This document shows positions 1 through 10,079 of a stretch of DNA of 36,915 nt, piece by piece. The notes under the pieces are model-generated. The model saw nothing but the letters and a program-made list of their open reading frames with translations, had not been told where the DNA came from and did not search any database. This DNA comes from an uncultured Bacteroidota bacterium (GTDB taxonomy: Bacteria > Bacteroidota > Bacteroidia > Chitinophagales > Chitinophagaceae), in assembly GCA_903903635.1 (NCBI GenBank), contig CAIUZK010000229.1:1-36915 (forward strand). The letters are read 5' to 3'. Each line of letters opens with the position of its first letter. Position 1 is the stretch's first letter. A program made the position numbers and the translations under genes.

Positions 1-127
1 CAGATAGAGCTGCGCTCGTGCCCTTGCGGGCAGGCCTCATAAAACATGCCTTCGCTAAAGCTATGGCAGTTAATAAAAGGAATATAACTTCGCAATATGG
101 TGGAACTTATTTCATCAACGTTCCTTA
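1..127 (+). repeat. TIR element, copy 1 (cut by window edge)
   Basis: This is the right-hand part of a dispersed element found four times in the window. It shares with copy 3 the stretch from CAGATAGAGCTGCGCTCG through CTATGGCAGTTAATAA, then the common right end ACTTCGCAATATGGTGGAAC followed by CATCAACGTTCCTTA. The left end lies outside the window. It has the same orientation as the other copies and lies just downstream of the DUF486 gene. Confidence 0.8.
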
Positions 128-221
128 ATTAATTGTACTTGTTTACCCGGATTTTAACCTGTTTCTGTATTCAGATAAAGTTTGCGATTTTTTGGGATAT
201 ATGTAAAGGATCAGATTATTG

Positions 222-590
222 TTACCACTTCTTGAAAATTACAAACACTGCCAAAATGATCAGGCAAAAACCGACAAGGTGGTTCCATTCGAAACGCTGT
301 TTGAAAACAATAAAGGAGAACAGCATAAAGATGATGAGCGTAATGGCTTCCTGAATAGTTTTGAGCTGAACGATATTGAAAGGTCCGCCATTTTCTTTGA
401 AGCCAATTCTGTTGGCAGGAACCTGAAACAGGTATTCGAAAAAAGCGAGGCCCCAACTGATGAGTATTACAGACAAAAGGCCGAGATTTTTACCCCAGCT
501 CATGTCTTTGAATTTAAGATGGCCATACCAAGCCAGTGTCATAAAGCTATTGGAAATAAGCAGGAAAATAATGGTAGTGAATGCTTTCAT
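222..590 (-). CDS. DUF486 / DMT-family small membrane protein
   Basis: A 122-residue integral membrane protein with four hydrophobic segments, roughly residues 3-22, 37-55, 81-97 and 104-119. Features such as SWGLAFFEYLFQVPANRIG and the C-terminal VGFCLIILAVFVIF match the DUF486 (DMT-like) family, whose usual length is about 110-120 residues, so the gene looks complete. The family is related to small multidrug-resistance-type transporters, but no substrate is established and none is inferred here. The gene stands alone on the minus strand between two same-orientation copies of the TIR element (ending at 127 and starting at 656). No clear TAnnTTTG box is seen upstream. The plus-strand frames over it are shadows. 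Confidence 0.85.
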   Translation of the reverse strand: MKAFTTIIFLLISNSFMTLAWYGHLKFKDMSWGKNLGLLSVILISWGLAFFEYLFQVPANRIGFKENGGPFNIVQLKTIQEAITLIIFMLFSFIVFKQRFEWNHLVGFCLIILAVFVIFKKW

Positions 591-655
591 TGTTTGTAAG
601 TTAACGTAAGAGTTCGGCGAATTAAATAAAGCTGTAAAAGCTCCCCATAATACTT

Positions 656-771
656 AAGGAACGAAGAAAATAACTTCCGCCATCTTACTCGTTCTATTAC
701 CTCGTTCATTTTCATTTTTAAAGAAATATAACTTCGCAATATGGTGGAACTTATTTCATCAACGTTCCTTA
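656..771 (+). repeat. TIR element, copy 2 (short form)
   Basis: A complete, short copy of about 116 bp. The left end is AAGGAACGAAGAAAATAACT. The right end is GCAATATGGTGGAACTTATT followed by TCATCAACGTTCCTTA. The right end reverse-complemented (AAGGAACGTTGATGAAATAA, then GTTCCACCAT) aligns with the left end as an imperfect terminal inverted repeat of about 30 bp. It has no coding capacity, so it resembles a MITE or a large palindromic intergenic repeat. Confidence 0.85.
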
Positions 772-820
772 TTATTGTAAAGATGGGGTTTTTGTTGGAT
801 TCAATTCCGGAAATTCAGCG

Positions 821-862
821 CCGTTCCACGCCGCACTGCGAAAAACGGACGGCGTGGAACGG
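821..862. repeat. perfect 13-bp inverted repeat (hairpin)
   Basis: CCGTTCCACGCCG at 821-833 is matched exactly by its reverse complement CGGCGTGGAACGG at 850-862, with a 16-nt loop. The stem is GC-rich in otherwise AT-rich sequence and has no T-tract, so a simple intrinsic terminator is not indicated. It lies between TIR copy 2 and the 222-bp tandem repeat. Its role is unknown. Confidence 0.75.
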
Positions 863-920
863 TCATAATTCATCGAACGCACGTTAATATGGCAGTTAAA
901 ATGTTTTTTGAATGTCTATA

Positions 921-1464
921 GAATTGCACACTGTGCAAAAAATATTTTATTGCACAGTTTTTTATTGTAAATCAATCGATTAACTCATAAAAATTGCGCA
1001 TTTTGGCGATAAGTGTGCAAATCCAAATCCCTCCTAAAGGGGCTTTACTGGAGGATATTCTTTCAGCTCCAAAATTATTGTCGGAAAATATTGAGCCGAA
1101 AGCAGCATTCGCATTACAAATGCGAACGAGGTGAAGTATGTGGAATTGCACACTGTGCAAAAAATATTTTATTGCACAGTTTTTTATTGTAAATCAATCG
1201 ATTAACTCATAAAAATTGCGCATTTTGGCGATAAGTGTGCAAATCCAAACCCCTCCGAAAGGGGCTTTACTGGAGGATATTCTTTCAGCTCCAAAATTAT
1301 TGTCGGAAAATATTGAGCCGAAAGCAGCATTCGCATTACAAATGCGAACGAGGTGAAGTATGAGGAATTGCACACTGTGCAAAAAATATTTTATTGCACA
1401 GTTTGTCATTGTAAATCAATCGATTGACTCATGAAAATTGCGCATTTTGGTGATAAGTGTGCAA
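921..1464. repeat. 222-bp tandem repeat, about 2.45 copies
   Basis: Unit 1 is 921-1142, unit 2 is 1143-1364, and a third, partial and more diverged unit is 1365-1464. Units 1 and 2 differ at only about three or four positions by eye. Each starts GAATTGCACACTGTGCAA, a near palindrome, and contains further TGCACA words plus a small hairpin TTCGCATT-ACA-AATGCGAA near its end. Each full unit has an open stretch of about 46 codons on the plus strand (ending FALQMRTR-stop) that has no start codon. The minus-strand frames are shorter and differ only by the repeat phase. No gene is called here. Confidence 0.9.
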
Positions 1465-2192
1465 TTTTATGTGCAATGGTTTGTATTTTTGTATTTGCTA
1501 TTTCATGATATGATTGTTTGATATTTATGGATGAATTTTGGCACAAATGTAAAGTATAGAATTCGTATTTCCAAATAAAATGGATAATATATTTTAATGT
1601 CAATTAGTGGATGGCAGACCAAAATAACGTGAATTCGATGAATTAATTCAAGAGGCTCTTACTAATCCGGATATGGCAGTAGGCAATAAGAAAAAATAAC
1701 TTATTATTTTGTTGTTATTTATCGTGGTTCTCAGGTTTTTTTTGAAAAGTATGTTGAGTTCATTTTTGGGTTGCTATAATTATTTGATCTAACAGCAAAA
1801 AAAAGAAAATGGGATAAAAAGGTATAGTATTTGTTGCTGAAGCTGAACAGAGTGCATTGTTAGGATAAAAGTCAATTTACATTTATTAAACACCTTAAAA
1901 AGTGCAATAATTTATTAATATGTCGATAATAAAATACAAAATATAATAATAAGATGTGAAAATAAACTTCTAAATTTAATGGTTCGTTAGAATATCTTAC
2001 ATTTAAATTGTTGAGTGTATTAAATTAATCAGCATTAGAAACACTATATTTTTTGAAAATTGTGGAGTGCAATAATGCTAAATCAGGAATGGTGTTGAAT
2101 AGGGTACTTATTTATGAATTTTAAAATTAAATACCGTTGATCAACGGTATTAATAAGGTTATTGAACGTAATTTTTTGAGCGTAATCACTTT
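1465..2192. other. AT-rich intergenic region without a recognisable gene
   Basis: About 730 bp of very AT-rich sequence. The only protein-like trace is a short open stretch on the plus strand at 1631-1699 (EFDELIQEALTNPDMAVG...) with no start codon, possibly the tail of a lost gene. No RNA gene or long repeat was seen. The right end presumably holds the promoter of the following surface-protein genes. Confidence 0.6.
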
Positions 2193-2200
2193 TATTTTTG
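2193..2200 (+). promoter_or_regulatory. putative -7 box of the surface-protein cluster
   Basis: TATTTTTG matches the Bacteroidota -7 consensus TAnnTTTG and lies 25 bp before the ATG at 2226. A TTTG at 2175-2178 is present, but the spacing of 14 is shorter than the usual 19-21, so only the -7 box is supported. Confidence 0.45.
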
Positions 2201-2225
2201 TACAGTTAATTAAACAAGATTCCTT

Positions 2226-2741
2226 ATGAAAAAAACAATTTTATTAATTCCTCTTGCAATGGCAGCAACATTTGGTTTGCATGCTCAAAGTATTGGCCCC
2301 AGTACGCTGAATGCAGCCGGTGGAAGTGCGATAATTGGTAGTAATGAATTTGATTGGTCTGTTGGTGAAATGACAATGGTCAGCACATTTACTGCTTCCA
2401 ATGTTATCATAACCCAGGGATTGCTGCAGCCTACTGAGGACAAGACGAGTGTACCTAACACTACGCCATTGCTTAGTCATTTTCAGGTATTTCCAAATCC
2501 TGCTTCATCGTTAGTCAACCTGCAGTATACATCTGCAGGGCCGGGTACTCTTGCTTACAGATTATTGGATCTGACGGGTAAGGTTGTACTGAGCCATGAA
2601 ATGGCAGTAAGGCAAGGTGCGAACAATGAGCAGATTGATCTGACCAATTATGCCTGCGCATCTTATTTTCTGGAGGTAACAATTCATTCAGGTTCGGTAA
2701 AACCGGAAGTAACTACTTATAAGATTCAAAAAATCAAATAA
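2226..2741 (+). CDS. secreted protein with T9SS type A C-terminal sorting domain
   Basis: A 171-residue protein. Residues 1-20 form a signal peptide (MKKTILLIPLAMAATFGLHA, cleavage before QS). Residues 21-80 are a short low-complexity domain (STLNAAGGSAIIGSNEFDWS, then VGEM) like those found ahead of sorting tails in Bacteroidota. From about residue 85, FQVFPNPASSLVNLQY and the spacing that follows (LLDLTGKVVLSHE, then YFLEVTI...YKIQKIK) match the type A T9SS sorting domain, which directs export across the outer membrane. It is short, so nearly all of it is targeting signal plus a small cargo. The next gene starts 18 bp downstream and is probably co-transcribed. Its specific function is unknown. 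Confidence 0.85.
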   Translation: MKKTILLIPLAMAATFGLHAQSIGPSTLNAAGGSAIIGSNEFDWSVGEMTMVSTFTASNVIITQGLLQPTEDKTSVPNTTPLLSHFQVFPNPASSLVNLQYTSAGPGTLAYRLLDLTGKVVLSHEMAVRQGANNEQIDLTNYACASYFLEVTIHSGSVKPEVTTYKIQKIK

Positions 2742-2759
2742 CTATTCAAACATAAGAAT

Positions 2760-5636
<2,877 letters not shown>

Positions 5637-5659
5637 GAAGTATGCATATTATAATCAAA

Positions 5660-5690
5660 GGGCTGCCTGATAATTTGGCAGCCCTATTTA
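5660..5690 (+). terminator. putative terminator after the collagen-like gene
   Basis: GGGCTGCC at 5660-5667 pairs with GGCAGCCC at 5677-5684, with a 9-nt loop, followed by the T-rich but interrupted TATTTA. It lies 24 bp after the stop codon. The T-tract is weak. The same stem sequence recurs after the paralogous gene at 7371. Confidence 0.65.
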
Positions 5691-5730
5691 GCCTGTATAA
5701 TTAAATATCAAGCATGTAAAATAGTATATT

Positions 5731-7350
5731 ATGAAAAATATTTTAGTAGTTTTCGCGTTTTGTCTTTTTACGGTGATAGAAGCAGATGCTCAGGCCCCAT
5801 CGGCATTTAACTACCAGGGTATAGCCCGGAGTACTTCCGGTGCACCATTGAGCGGCACACTAATCGGCATGAGGCTAACCATCCATGATTTAACGGCTGG
5901 TGGATCTATAGCCTATCAGGAAACACAAACGGCAACTACCAATAGCTTTGGGTTGTATACTACATCCATAGGCAGCGGTACAGTAACGGCAGGAACTTTC
6001 GGTAGTATAAACTGGGGAACAGGCGCAAAATTTCTGGAAGTAGAAATAGACCCGGCCGGAGGTACTGCATACACTTCAGCCGGTACAAGTCAATTGCTCA
6101 GTGTACCGTATGCTGTATATGCCAATACAGTGGGTATGGGAGGAGATGTGACCGGAACAAACAACGCTGCGACGGTGACAAAAATACTTGGCAATAATAT
6201 CAGCGCAACAGCGCCAACGGACGGGCAGTCATTGACCTGGAACGCCGGTACAAGTTCGTGGACACCCGCCAACAGCGGCGTTTCGGGGACAGGAACTGCC
6301 AATTATGTTCCGGTGTTTACCAGCGCCACTGCAATAGGCAATTCCATAATTTATCAAAATCCGGCAGCAGGAAACCGGATAGGCATAAATAACGGTATCT
6401 CTAATCATGGCCTAGTTGCCATTAAGACTACATCCGATACGACAGCTCTCTACATTAACCAGAGCAGTACCCCCGGCACCGGTGGATATGGGGTTGAAAG
6501 AATCGAGTATACCAGCCCGGGAGATACTAAGAGGACCGGTATATTATCTACTATGATAAGAAGTATAAGTGACGTTAATGGTATAGGTGTTGAAGGTGCG
6601 GGAAATTATGAAGGGCTATATGGCTTAGGTGAGGCTTCTTCGACTTCAGGAGGTAATTGTTTTGGCGCTGAAGGGGATACTTATTATTCGGGTAATTATT
6701 CGGTAGGTGTAGCCGGATTCGGATCAAATTATACCGGTACGGCGCCACATGTGTATGGTGTTTATGGAACAGCAACCGGCGGAACAAGCAACTATGCAGT
6801 TTATTCGGATGGGGCAATGCATGTGAATGGAGCTATAAGCAAACTCAGCGGTACTTTTAAAATAGACCATCCACTTGATCCGGAAAATAAATATCTCTCT
6901 CACAGCTTCGTGGAAAGCCCGGATATGATGAACATCTATAACGGTAACGTTACTACAGATGCATCAGGGAAGGCAACTGTTACTTTGCCTGATTATTTTG
7001 AAGCGTTAAACATGGACTTTCGTTACCAGATGACAGTCATCGGGCAGCCGGCGCAGGTTTATGTATCGAAAGAAATCAGCAGCAACCAGTTTGAAATTAC
7101 CACTGATAAGCCAAATGTAAAAGTTAGCTGGCAGGTTACGGGTGTCAGGCATGATGCGTGGGCAGATGCACACCGTGTTGTTCCGGAACAGGAAAAAGAA
7201 ACATTCAATAAGGGGCTTTATATGGCACCTAAGGAATACGGTAAATCTGATGATTTGAAAATCGGCACAGTAAAAAGCCGACACAGTAAAGATGATCCGG
7301 CTATAATATCGCATGGTGATCCAAAACAAGCGGCTACTCAGCCACATTAA
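5731..7350 (+). CDS. secreted paralogue of the collagen-like protein, no collagen segment
   Basis: A 539-residue protein with a signal peptide (residues 1-20, ending EADA), followed by the same N-terminal domain as its neighbour (APSAFNYQGIARSTSGAPLS ... [11 protein letters not shown]). Next come one 'TNNAATVTKILGNNISATAP' type segment and the long C-terminal domain shared with the 958-residue protein ([58 protein letters not shown], ending HGDPKQAATQPH). The Gly-X-Y tract and most of the tail-fibre-like repeats are missing. The pair clearly arose by duplication with later gain or loss of the rod. A structural surface role is inferred. The C-terminal domain is widespread in this phylum, but I know of no defined function for it. 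Confidence 0.88.
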   Translation: MKNILVVFAFCLFTVIEADAQAPSAFNYQGIARSTSGAPLSGTLIGMRLTIHDLTAGGSIAYQETQTATTNSFGLYTTSIGSGTVTAGTFGSINWGTGAKFLEVEIDPAGGTAYTSAGTSQLLSVPYAVYANTVGMGGDVTGTNNAATVTKILGNNISATAPTDGQSLTWNAGTSSWTPANSGVSGTGTANYVPVFTSATAIGNSIIYQNPAAGNRIGINNGISNHGLVAIKTTSDTTALYINQSSTPGTGGYGVERIEYTSPGDTKRTGILSTMIRSISDVNGIGVEGAGNYEGLYGLGEASSTSGGNCFGAEGDTYYSGNYSVGVAGFGSNYTGTAPHVYGVYGTATGGTSNYAVYSDGAMHVNGAISKLSGTFKIDHPLDPENKYLSHSFVESPDMMNIYNGNVTTDASGKATVTLPDYFEALNMDFRYQMTVIGQPAQVYVSKEISSNQFEITTDKPNVKVSWQVTGVRHDAWADAHRVVPEQEKETFNKGLYMAPKEYGKSDDLKIGTVKSRHSKDDPAIISHGDPKQAATQPH

Positions 7351-7370
7351 TTTATAGGTATTGAGTTTGA

Positions 7371-7403
7371 AAGGGCTGCTAACTATGTTGGCAGCCCTTT
7401 TTG
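7371..7403 (+). terminator. intrinsic terminator of the surface-protein cluster
   Basis: AAGGGCTGC at 7371-7379 pairs with GCAGCCCTT at 7391-7399 across an 11-nt loop and runs into TTTTT. It lies 20 bp after the stop codon. Confidence 0.8.
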
Positions 7404-7482
7404 CTTATTATATTACCAGTACAATAGGGAAATATCTGGTGGGCGTTACATAGTTCAGCATGACCGAACAATTTAAGCCTGA

Positions 7483-7698
7483 TTATTCTGTTTTTGATTT
7501 AGGTTCTAACTTTTCAACGATCAGGTCAATCAGGCATTGCGGGCATAGGCATTCTTCATTATGGTTCACAGGAATAATCTGAGGTAATTCCTGACACCAA
7601 CATTTTTTTGTATTGCAAACAAATGAGGTGTTGCATTTTGGGCAAATTTTTACGATATCGAATGATTGCGAGGGCATAATGAATGCAAATTTACGCAA
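7483..7698 (-). CDS. cysteine-rich CWC family protein
   Basis: A 71-residue protein with eight cysteines, arranged CPKCNTSFVCNTKKCWC followed by CLCPQCL. This matches the small Cys_rich_CWC family, which takes its name from the Cys-Trp-Cys motif. The family is presumed to bind zinc, and its function is not known. The gene is transcribed away from the TenI/ThiE-like gene (ATG 7748), with about 50 bp between the start codons. A start at the second methionine (MPSQSFD) would shorten it by seven residues and cannot be excluded. Confidence 0.8.
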   Translation of the reverse strand: MRKFAFIMPSQSFDIVKICPKCNTSFVCNTKKCWCQELPQIIPVNHNEECLCPQCLIDLIVEKLEPKSKTE

Positions 7699-7747
7699 TT
7701 CCGTAAATAATTATAATGTTGTATCATTGTTTATAATTCAGGTAACA

Positions 7748-8368
7748 ATGAAAATGTTGGTTATTACTCCAGAACAAAATGCAGAAGGTGAAATTGAAGC
7801 GGTAAATGCAATGTTTGCTGCCGGTTTGGAGTTGTTACATTTAAGGAAACCTTCCTATTCGGAACAGGAGTACAGGAAATATATAGCTGCTATAAAAGCC
7901 CAATACAGGAGCAGAATGGTAATACATGGATTTTACCATCTTTTTGGGGAACTTGGGCTAAATGGTATCCATTTAAATGAAGCAGCCAGAAAAGACACTG
8001 ATATTTGGCTGCAACTAAAACATGTTTCACCTTCAGTTATTTCCACCTCATTTCATTCATGGCAGGAAATAATGGAAAATGTGATTCCATTCAGATATGT
8101 ATTCATTAGCCCGGTCTTTGACAGCATTTCTAAAACAGGTTATAAAGCAGGCATTGCACTGGATAGGGCAAATGCAACCAAGGAAGAACTTAATAGAAGC
8201 AAGGGGTATTGCCCTGAAATAATAGGGTTGGGTGGGGTAGGCGCGGAGGAATTAAAGATACTATTCCAAAATGGATTTGATGGAGGTGCGTTGTTAGGAA
8301 GCATATGGAAAAGCGGGCAGCCTGCAGCGCGATTTATGGAAATTAAGGAAAAGGTCAATAGATGGTAA
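7748..8368 (+). CDS. ThiE/TenI-family thiamine phosphate synthase-like protein
   Basis: A 206-residue TIM barrel of the ThiE/TenI superfamily. Visible landmarks are LLHLRKP, HLFGELGLNGIHLNE, ISTSFHSWQEI, YVFISPVFDSISKTGY, IIGLGGV and GGALLGSIW. It lacks the DGVHVGKED and TATKK motifs of the operon ThiE at 12791-13420. It therefore more likely serves as a TenI-type thiazole tautomerase or an accessory ThiE, although the exact reaction cannot be read from sequence. I chose ATG 7748 because the frame's upstream extension to 7613 overlaps the divergent CWC gene and its residues do not resemble the family. It converges on thiF, and the two 3' ends overlap by 14 bp. Confidence 0.82.
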   Translation: MKMLVITPEQNAEGEIEAVNAMFAAGLELLHLRKPSYSEQEYRKYIAAIKAQYRSRMVIHGFYHLFGELGLNGIHLNEAARKDTDIWLQLKHVSPSVISTSFHSWQEIMENVIPFRYVFISPVFDSISKTGYKAGIALDRANATKEELNRSKGYCPEIIGLGGVGAEELKILFQNGFDGGALLGSIWKSGQPAARFMEIKEKVNRW

Positions 8369-9422
8369 GGGCATTAATTCCTTGGCTCAGGTTAAATACC
8401 CTGGTGAAGCCAGCCTGTAATAATAATGTGGCTGCTTTATTGCTTCTGACCCCAGATGCACAATACAGAACAACAATATTTTCCGGATCCAGTTGGCCAA
8501 TACTACTTGCGAAACCGGATAAGGGAATGTTGATGCCTCCGATATTAGTAATGAAATGTTCTTCAGTTTCACGAACGTCTACAAGCTGAAGACCGGGTAA
8601 ATCAATCATCATTTGTTTTAGCTCTTGGTAATTTATCCTGCCAATTTCTATGCCGCATTGCTGAGTCATATCCTGCAAAACTGTGATTTTTTTATTGGCT
8701 TCATTCAATTTGAACTGGAATGAATGGGTGTTCATGGACAAAGTGTCGATGACCAGCAACTTGCCTGATAACACTTCTCCAATACCGCTTATGATCTTTA
8801 TAACTTCATTGGCCTGAATAGTTCCTATAATGCCCGGTAGGGTAGCCAGGACGCCGATATCGGCGCAATTAGGTGATTCGCCTATGCCAGGCGGCTCGGG
8901 GAAAATGCATCGATAGGTTGGGCCTCCCTTGTAGTTGAAAACGGAAACCTGCCCTTCGAATTTATAAATAGCTCCAGATACCATTGGTTTATTAAGTATA
9001 ACGCAGGCATCGTTTACCAGGTAGCGTGTGGCAAAGTTATCGGAGCCGTCTACAACTATATCAAAGCCTCGGATAATTTCCAATGCATTGGAAGCATTCA
9101 GGAAAACAGGGTAGGTTATAATATGGAGGTGTGGATTTTGGGCGGTTAATTTTGCCGCTGCTACCTGCACTTTGCTTTGGCCAATCTCTTTGTCTGTATA
9201 TAATATTTGCCGTTGCAGGTTTGAGATATCTACCTGGTCGCCGTCCACAATACCCAGTGTACCGATACCTGCGGCAGCGAGATAAAGAAGCACGGGGCAT
9301 CCCAAACCACCTGCGCCAATAACCAACACTTTGGCATCACGTAGTTTTTCCTGTCCTTCGGTTTTGATTTCCGGAAGAATAATTTGCTTTGCGTAGCGTG
9401 ATATTTCCTGTGGGGAGAGCAT
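8355..9422 (-). CDS. thiF: ThiF/MoeB-type adenylyltransferase fused to a rhodanese domain
   Basis: A 355-residue E1-like enzyme that would adenylate the ThiS C-terminal Gly-Gly for sulfur loading in thiazole synthesis. Residues 1-240 carry the nucleotide-binding GAGGLG (36-41), the DGDQVDISNLQRQILY segment and GSDNFATRYLVND. Residues 265-355 form a rhodanese domain with LYCASGVRS, whose Cys321 is the likely persulfide carrier. Such fusions are common in Bacteroidota. The two Cys-X-X-Cys pairs that bind zinc in E. coli ThiF and MoeB are absent: only a single Cys remains in TYRCIF, and the CPxCG pair is missing altogether. The gene starts 6 bp after the hicB stop codon and is separated from the other thi genes by hicAB. 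Confidence 0.9.
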   Translation of the reverse strand: MLSPQEISRYAKQIILPEIKTEGQEKLRDAKVLVIGAGGLGCPVLLYLAAAGIGTLGIVDGDQVDISNLQRQILYTDKEIGQSKVQVAAAKLTAQNPHLHIITYPVFLNASNALEIIRGFDIVVDGSDNFATRYLVNDACVILNKPMVSGAIYKFEGQVSVFNYKGGPTYRCIFPEPPGIGESPNCADIGVLATLPGIIGTIQANEVIKIISGIGEVLSGKLLVIDTLSMNTHSFQFKLNEANKKITVLQDMTQQCGIEIGRINYQELKQMMIDLPGLQLVDVRETEEHFITNIGGINIPLSGFASSIGQLDPENIVVLYCASGVRSNKAATLLLQAGFTRVFNLSQGINALTIY

Positions 9423-9428
9423 TTATTG

Positions 9429-9809
9429 TCAGGCGATTTTTATGCGCTCAAGCTGTTTTGCCAAAGCGTGGATAGTTTGTTCGATATTTAATACCTGGGT
9501 TTTGGAAGGATGTTTGATTCCAGCCTTGTAGTGTCTCATGACCGTCGGGCTTATGTTTGCCATTTTGCCTATTTCTGAAATATTAAGGACATTATATTGG
9601 TCGAAAAAAGCCTCAAGGTCATATTTTATTTCAAAATTATTTTTTGCGGTTTTAAGCTCGTAGAATGCTTCAAACTGCTCCCGGAAGTTTTCGATTATAC
9701 CATCAATAGTGGCTGCGTTTGTGGTTAGCAGGTCTTCTCCATAATTGATTCGACCCCAAAGCTGGTTATCTTCTGCTTTTTCAATTACTACTTCAAACTT
9801 CTTTTTCAT
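9429..9809 (-). CDS. hicB: HicB-like antitoxin with XRE-type HTH
   Basis: A 126-residue protein. The N-terminal half (KKFEVVIEKAEDNQLWGRI...TNAATIDGIIENFREQFEAF) is a degenerate HicB fold. Residues 75-110 (LNISEIGKMANISPTVMRHY) form a helix-turn-helix that would bind DNA. In HicAB systems this protein neutralises HicA and represses the pair. Its ATG overlaps the hicA stop codon (ATGA), the usual coupling. It is followed 6 bp later by thiF, so thiF is probably transcribed and partly translated together with the antitoxin. Confidence 0.85.
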   Translation of the reverse strand: MKKKFEVVIEKAEDNQLWGRINYGEDLLTTNAATIDGIIENFREQFEAFYELKTAKNNFEIKYDLEAFFDQYNVLNISEIGKMANISPTVMRHYKAGIKHPSKTQVLNIEQTIHALAKQLERIKIA

Positions 9810-9991
9810 AATTCAATTTGAGCTTGTTTTAAAATTGATTTTAGTGTATTCAATGCCATGTCTCCATTGTGAATTGAGACTGTAACCTTTCCTGTTTTTA
9901 CCGGGTGTTTCAATTGAATATGACTTCCCTTCTGGGCTATTTGTTGCCATCCATCTTTATGTAATATTTTCAGGATTTCTTTGGAAGTCAT
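9806..9991 (-). CDS. hicA: HicA-family mRNA interferase toxin
   Basis: A 61-residue HicA with a double-stranded-RNA-binding-like fold. It has WQQIAQKGSHIQLKHP, including the catalytic His24, followed by VTVSIHNGDMALNTLKSILKQ, the standard family core. HicA toxins cleave mRNA when free of HicB. The length is normal and no lesion is visible, so the toxin is presumed active. The toxin precedes the antitoxin, which is usual for hicAB. The pair lies between a lipoprotein gene and thiF in the minus-strand thiamine locus. Confidence 0.88.
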   Translation of the reverse strand: MTSKEILKILHKDGWQQIAQKGSHIQLKHPVKTGKVTVSIHNGDMALNTLKSILKQAQIEL

Positions 9992-10000
9992 AAATTTATA

Positions 10001-10021
10001 GTACCAAAAATGATACCAAAA
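10001..10021 (-). promoter_or_regulatory. hicA: candidate hicAB operator (direct repeat)
   Basis: Two copies of TACCAAAA (plus strand, 10002-10009 and 10014-10021) lie 12 bp apart, just upstream of the hicA start. They also make the imperfect inverted pair GTATC/GGTAC on the minus strand. HicB-type antitoxins with HTH domains bind repeats at this position. This is a position-based inference. Confidence 0.35.
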
Positions 10022-10079
10022 TTATGACTATAAAAACTTTTTTCCAATTTTTTATCTGCTTATAAAATTATGAATATGT

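Noticed and set aside
219-599. 126-codon plus-strand open frame opposite the DUF486 gene
   Set aside because: The minus-strand frame has a recognisable membrane-protein family; the plus-strand frame has none.
972-1603. Three minus-strand open frames of 62-71 codons in the 222-bp repeat region
   Set aside because: They share the same sequence because of the DNA repeat, have no family resemblance and no convincing start signals.
1631-1699. Short plus-strand stretch EFDELIQEALTNPDMAVG... resembling a protein C-terminus
   Set aside because: Only 22 codons, preceded by a stop and without a start codon. It may be a gene relic but is too short to call.
2175-2200. Full -33/-7 promoter for the surface-protein cluster
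   Set aside because: The TTTG to TATTTTTG spacing is 14 bp, shorter than the 19-21 bp expected, so only the -7 box was kept.
7613-7747. N-terminal extension of the TenI/ThiE-like gene
   Set aside because: It overlaps the divergent CWC gene and lacks family similarity; ATG 7748 fits the barrel's first strand.
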